A DNA stretch of 34,527 nt from UBA7672 sp031419455 (GTDB taxonomy: Bacteria > Pseudomonadota > Alphaproteobacteria > Caulobacterales > Hyphomonadaceae). Shown in pieces: positions 32,266 to 34,527 of this stretch; within the stretch, counting starts at the first letter, position 1, and every line of letters starts with the position of its first letter. The position numbers were made by a program, and so were the translations under genes. The stretch spans positions 1-34,527 of the forward strand of contig JANOKS010000121.1 in NCBI GenBank assembly GCA_031419455.1, in the 5' to 3' direction. The notes beneath the pieces were generated by a model. That model did no database searches, was not told where the DNA came from, and saw only the letters and a list, made by a program, of their open reading frames with translations.

Positions 32266-33168
32266 ATGACCGCTGCGAAGCGCGACATCCAGAAGCCGAA
32301 AAGCTTTCAGGAAATCATTTTGAAGCTGTCTGCCTACTGGTCGTCCAGGGGCTGCGCGATCCTGCAGCCCTATGACATGGAGGTGGGCGCGGGAACGCTG
32401 CATCCGGCGACGACGCTGCGCGCCCTTGGACCAAAGCCCTGGTATGCGGCCTATCCCCAGCCGTCGCGCCGGCCAAAAGACGGGCGCTACGGCGAGAACC
32501 CGAACCGGCTGCAGCACTACTACCAGTACCAGGTCATCCTCAAACCGAACCCGCCGGACATCCAGGATCTCTACCTGCAGAGCCTCTACGAGATCGGCAT
32601 TGATCCGACGGTGCACGACATCCGCTTTGTCGAGGACGACTGGGAGAACCCGACGGTGGGCGCGTGGGGGCTGGGCTGGGAAGTCTGGTGCGACGGGATG
32701 GAGGTCTCGCAGTTCACCTATTTCCAGCAGGTCGGCGGTCTCGACGTGCGGCCGGTGTCGGGGGAGCTGACTTACGGGCTGGAGCGGCTGGCTATGTATG
32801 TGTTCGGGCTGGATCGTGTGTATGACCTGCCGTTCAACGATCCGGACTCGGCCTACCCGCTAAAGTACGGCGATGTGTTTCTCGAAAACGAGAAGCAGCA
32901 GTCGGCGTACAATTTCGAGCACGCGGACACCGAAGTGCTGCAGCGCTGGTTCGCGGACTGCGAGAAGATCTGCAAGAAGCTGCTTGGGCTTGAGACCCCG
33001 CTACCGTTGCCGGCCTATGAGCAGGCGCTGAAGGCGTCGCACATCTTCAACCTGCTGGATGCGCGCGGCGTGATCTCGCCGACGGAGCGGCAGAGTTTTA
33101 TTGGCCGCGTGAGGGACCTGGCGAAGGGTTCTGCGGAGGCGTGGGAGCGGTCGCAGCACGCGGGCTAA
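32266..33168 (+). CDS. glyQ: Glycine--tRNA ligase alpha subunit
   Basis: The 300-residue protein carries the class II synthetase alpha-subunit hallmarks: KSFQEIILKLSAYWSSRGCA, ILQPYDMEVGAGTLHPATTLRALGP, NRLQHYYQYQVILKP, FVEDDWENPTVGAWGLGWEVW and VSGELTYGLERLAMY. It forms the alpha2beta2 enzyme with GlyS. The start at 32266 (MTAAKRDIQ) has GGAG 6 bases upstream, while the in-frame ATG at 32254 has only a weak site. glyS is not found in the remaining 1.3 kb of the window, which holds DUF2314, an NTF2-like gene and a broken gene instead. Confidence 0.97.
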   Translation: MTAAKRDIQKPKSFQEIILKLSAYWSSRGCAILQPYDMEVGAGTLHPATTLRALGPKPWYAAYPQPSRRPKDGRYGENPNRLQHYYQYQVILKPNPPDIQDLYLQSLYEIGIDPTVHDIRFVEDDWENPTVGAWGLGWEVWCDGMEVSQFTYFQQVGGLDVRPVSGELTYGLERLAMYVFGLDRVYDLPFNDPDSAYPLKYGDVFLENEKQQSAYNFEHADTEVLQRWFADCEKICKKLLGLETPLPLPAYEQALKASHIFNLLDARGVISPTERQSFIGRVRDLAKGSAEAWERSQHAG

Positions 33169-33196
33169 AAAGAGGATCTTTGAGAAGGGGGACAAC

Positions 33197-33736
33197 ATGA
33201 GACTTGTCATTGCCGTCTGCGCAGCGATCCTGTTCAGCGCACCCGCGCTGGCGCAACCAACAGCCGCCAACAACGAGTCCCCCAACGGACGCCCGGTGGT
33301 CGAACGCGAGGACCAGCCCGATATCGTCAACTATGGCGGCGGCGACGGCTTGATGAACGCCGCCATCGATGAGGCGCGCAGCAGGCTTTCTTACTTCTGG
33401 CAGCGGATGGCCGAACCGACCCGCAACGAATTCGATTTCACGTTGAAAGTCGGCTTTCCCGTAACCAGCGACGATGTCACGACCGAGCACATCTGGGTCG
33501 AGGACCTGAAGCGCGAGGGAGCAACCCTAAGGGGCGCGCTTGCTAATGAGCCGAATTGGATGACGGGAAAGCATGTCGGTGATGAAGTCGTCTTTACGGA
33601 GGACATGATCTCCGATTGGGGCTTTGCGCGGCGTGACAAGTTGATCGGCTACTACACGCTTCGCGTGATGCTCGATGACATGTCGGAGGACGATCGCCTG
33701 GCGTTCGCGGAGATGCTGGGCGAAAATCCGGACTGA
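33197..33736 (+). CDS. Exported DUF2314 protein
   Basis: The 179-residue protein has a signal peptide (MRLVIAVCAAILFSAPALA|QP), a short linker, then the DUF2314/YegJ-type domain: MNAAIDEARSRLSYFWQRM, FDFTLKVGFP, EHIWVEDLKREGATLRGALANEPNW, and GDEVVFTEDMISDWGFARR. The function is unknown. GGGGG lies 7 bases before the ATG. The stop codon lies inside a 15-base tandem imperfect duplication (CCGGACTGACTTGG, then CCGGACTGACTCGG at 33743-33756). It is 28 bases downstream of glyQ and likely co-transcribed with it. Confidence 0.82.
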   Translation: MRLVIAVCAAILFSAPALAQPTAANNESPNGRPVVEREDQPDIVNYGGGDGLMNAAIDEARSRLSYFWQRMAEPTRNEFDFTLKVGFPVTSDDVTTEHIWVEDLKREGATLRGALANEPNWMTGKHVGDEVVFTEDMISDWGFARRDKLIGYYTLRVMLDDMSEDDRLAFAEMLGENPD

Positions 33737-33822
33737 CTTGGCCCGGACTGACTCGGAAAGCGCTGACTGGCGCGCGCCGGTTTGATCTGCTTTTCTCCAG
33801 ACCAAAGCCGAGGGTGAGAAGC

Positions 33823-34284
33823 ATGACCGATCCCGACTATGGCATGGCGATGCGGCGCATCGGAGACGAGGCGGCGATCATCCGCCTCGCGAATGCGCTG
33901 GATGGAGCGGTCGACGCCAAGGACTGGACGAAAGCGCGAAGCCTGTTCGCCGAGCATATCAAGGTCGATCTGGGCGCCGGCCCCAAGCCGATGGCGGCGG
34001 ACGAGCTGGTCGGCGCCTGGCGGGCGAATCTTGGGCCGAAGAAGACGAGCCTGCACCTGCGCGGGAACCACGTGGTCGAAGTGCATGGCGATCATGCGGT
34101 GGTGATGTCGAACGCCTATGCGTGGAACCGGCTGGAGGGGAATGGTGATCCGCTGTGGGAGGTCTGGGGGCACTATCGCTACGAGCTTGAACGGGCAGGG
34201 GCGCAGTGGCGGATCACGCTGTTCAGCTTCCACGCAACGCACGAGCGGGGCAATATGTGGGTGAAGACGACGCCCTCGCCATAG
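33823..34284 (+). CDS. Nuclear transport factor 2 / SnoaL-like protein
   Basis: The 153-residue protein has the cone-shaped NTF2-like pattern: DEAAIIRLANALDGAVDAKDWTKARSLFAEHIKVDLG, HLRGNHVVEVHGDHAVVMSNAYAWNRL, and GHYRYELERAGAQWRITLFSFHAT. Members include polyketide cyclases, ring-hydroxylating beta subunits and many unassigned enzymes; the substrate here cannot be read. The ATG at 33823 is chosen over a GTG at 33814; GAGGGTGAG lies just upstream. It lies 86 bases after the DUF2314 gene. Confidence 0.85.
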   Translation: MTDPDYGMAMRRIGDEAAIIRLANALDGAVDAKDWTKARSLFAEHIKVDLGAGPKPMAADELVGAWRANLGPKKTSLHLRGNHVVEVHGDHAVVMSNAYAWNRLEGNGDPLWEVWGHYRYELERAGAQWRITLFSFHATHERGNMWVKTTPSP

Positions 34285-34295
34285 ACCCTGCGGAC

Positions 34296-34391
34296 ATGCG
34301 CAAGACATACGCAATCGCCGCGCCCTTGCTGTTCATGGTCGAGGTGCTGATCGCGCTGTTCGTCGAGGATCAGTTCGTGCGGCCCTATCTA
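34296..34391 (+). pseudogene. DUF2809-type membrane gene, broken by an insertion sequence
   Basis: ATG at 34296 opens MRKTYAIAAPLLFMVEVLIALFVEDQFVRPYL. This is the conserved N-terminal helix and start of DUF2809 (typically VEVLIALFVHDxFIRPY), a small multi-helix membrane family of unknown function. After residue 31 or 32 the frame runs into an IS630-type left end at 34392, so the 3' part must lie on the far side of the element. The frame happens to stay open to the window edge. The start is 11 bases after the NTF2-like stop. Confidence 0.65.
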
Positions 34392-34527
34392 GAGCGGGAT
34401 CGCTTTAGGCAGAATCTGGATTCCCAAAGGTTGCGAACGCTGATTCATGATGTTTGCCGGCAAGGAGGCCGGGCATCATGGCTGGACCCTTGTCGATGGA
34501 TCTGCGTGAGCGTGCGATGGCGCGTCT
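34392..34527 (+). mobile_element. IS630-family insertion sequence, left end (continues past window)
   Basis: The element begins GAGCGGGATCGC right after a TA at 34390-34391, the expected target dinucleotide of IS630/Tc1-type elements. GC content falls in the leader, and a transposase frame starts at 34478. The inverted repeat partner and right end are off the window, so the exact boundary rests on the TA rule and on where the DUF2809 homology ends. Confidence 0.65.
34478..34527 (+). CDS. IS630-family transposase, N-terminus only
   Basis: AAGGAGG at 34462-34468 lies 9 bases before ATG 34478, which reads MAGPLSMDLRERAMAR. This is the start of IS630-type transposases (SMDLRERV..., the first helix of a helix-turn-helix DNA-binding domain). 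The rest, including the DDE catalytic domain, is beyond the window. Confidence 0.7.
   Translation, partial: MAGPLSMDLRERAMAR

Noticed and set aside
33728..33756. 15-base tandem repeat at the end of the DUF2314 gene
   Set aside because: Two imperfect copies only, placed at the stop codon; likely a small slippage duplication without wider meaning.
1..34527. tRNA genes, rRNA or CRISPR array
   Set aside because: No cloverleaf-like T-arm sequences in the gaps, no rRNA signatures, and no regularly spaced repeat with unique spacers; the spaced GGGGGAAA units are too short and irregular.

Overview
The window is high-GC DNA (strong G/C preference at third codon positions) from an alphaproteobacterium. 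The best fit is the Caulobacterales/Hyphomonadaceae side. Reasons: a full-length CcrM-type GANTC adenine methyltransferase whose leader carries a CtrA-like box and two GANTC sites; a methylsuccinyl-CoA dehydrogenase of the ethylmalonyl-CoA pathway; an alphaproteobacterial uracil-DNA glycosylase divergent from ETF:ubiquinone oxidoreductase; and AbgT, M14, cytochrome P460 and beta-class GST genes. The placement is inferred from protein features only, without database comparison.

Layout. Positions 1-135 hold the C-terminal tail of a transposase cut by the left edge. From 143 to 3729 are an exported methyltransferase-like lipoprotein, a secreted protein of unknown function (paralogue A), a DUF1993 protein and YciB/septation protein A. 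From 3749 to 10072, on the minus strand, lie mcd, an AbgT-family transporter whose Shine-Dalgarno is locked in a perfect 11-bp hairpin, and a large exported M14-type peptidase. From 10287 to 13303 are two tandem paralogues (B, C) of protein A and a cytochrome P460. From 13443 to 19502, on the minus strand, are a GST, a RibD-type reductase, ccrM with its cell-cycle promoter, a PA0069-type radical SAM protein, a hypothetical gene invaded by an inverted repeat, a small DUF3012-like lipoprotein and a uracil-DNA glycosylase.

From 19627 to 30368 is a housekeeping block: ETF-QO, two TPR lipoproteins, a DUF433/DUF5615 toxin-antitoxin-like pair, ispE, a WecA/MraY-like phosphoglycosyltransferase, a polyprenyl diphosphate synthase (minus strand), DUF2007, a TrmN6-like methyltransferase and a small membrane protein. 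From 30569 to 34284 are a soluble double-PAS chemotaxis transducer (minus strand), glyQ, a DUF2314 protein and an NTF2/SnoaL-like protein. At the right edge a DUF2809-type membrane gene is broken after about 31 codons by an IS630-type insertion sequence, which runs out of the window.

How genes fit together. Mcd passes electrons through ETF to the ETF-QO encoded 10 kb away. IspE (isoprenoid precursors), the polyprenyl synthase (quinone tails or lipid carriers) and the phosphoglycosyltransferase (uses undecaprenyl phosphate) share isoprenoid chemistry. AbgT and the M14 peptidase may form a peptide or aminoacyl-conjugate hydrolysis and transport pair. The most distinctive signals are the hairpin at the abgT start, the ccrM regulatory leader, the three secreted paralogues with exactly two invariant cysteines, GGGGGAAA repeats upstream of an orphan gene, and the IS630 insertion downstream of a glyQ that has no adjacent glyS.
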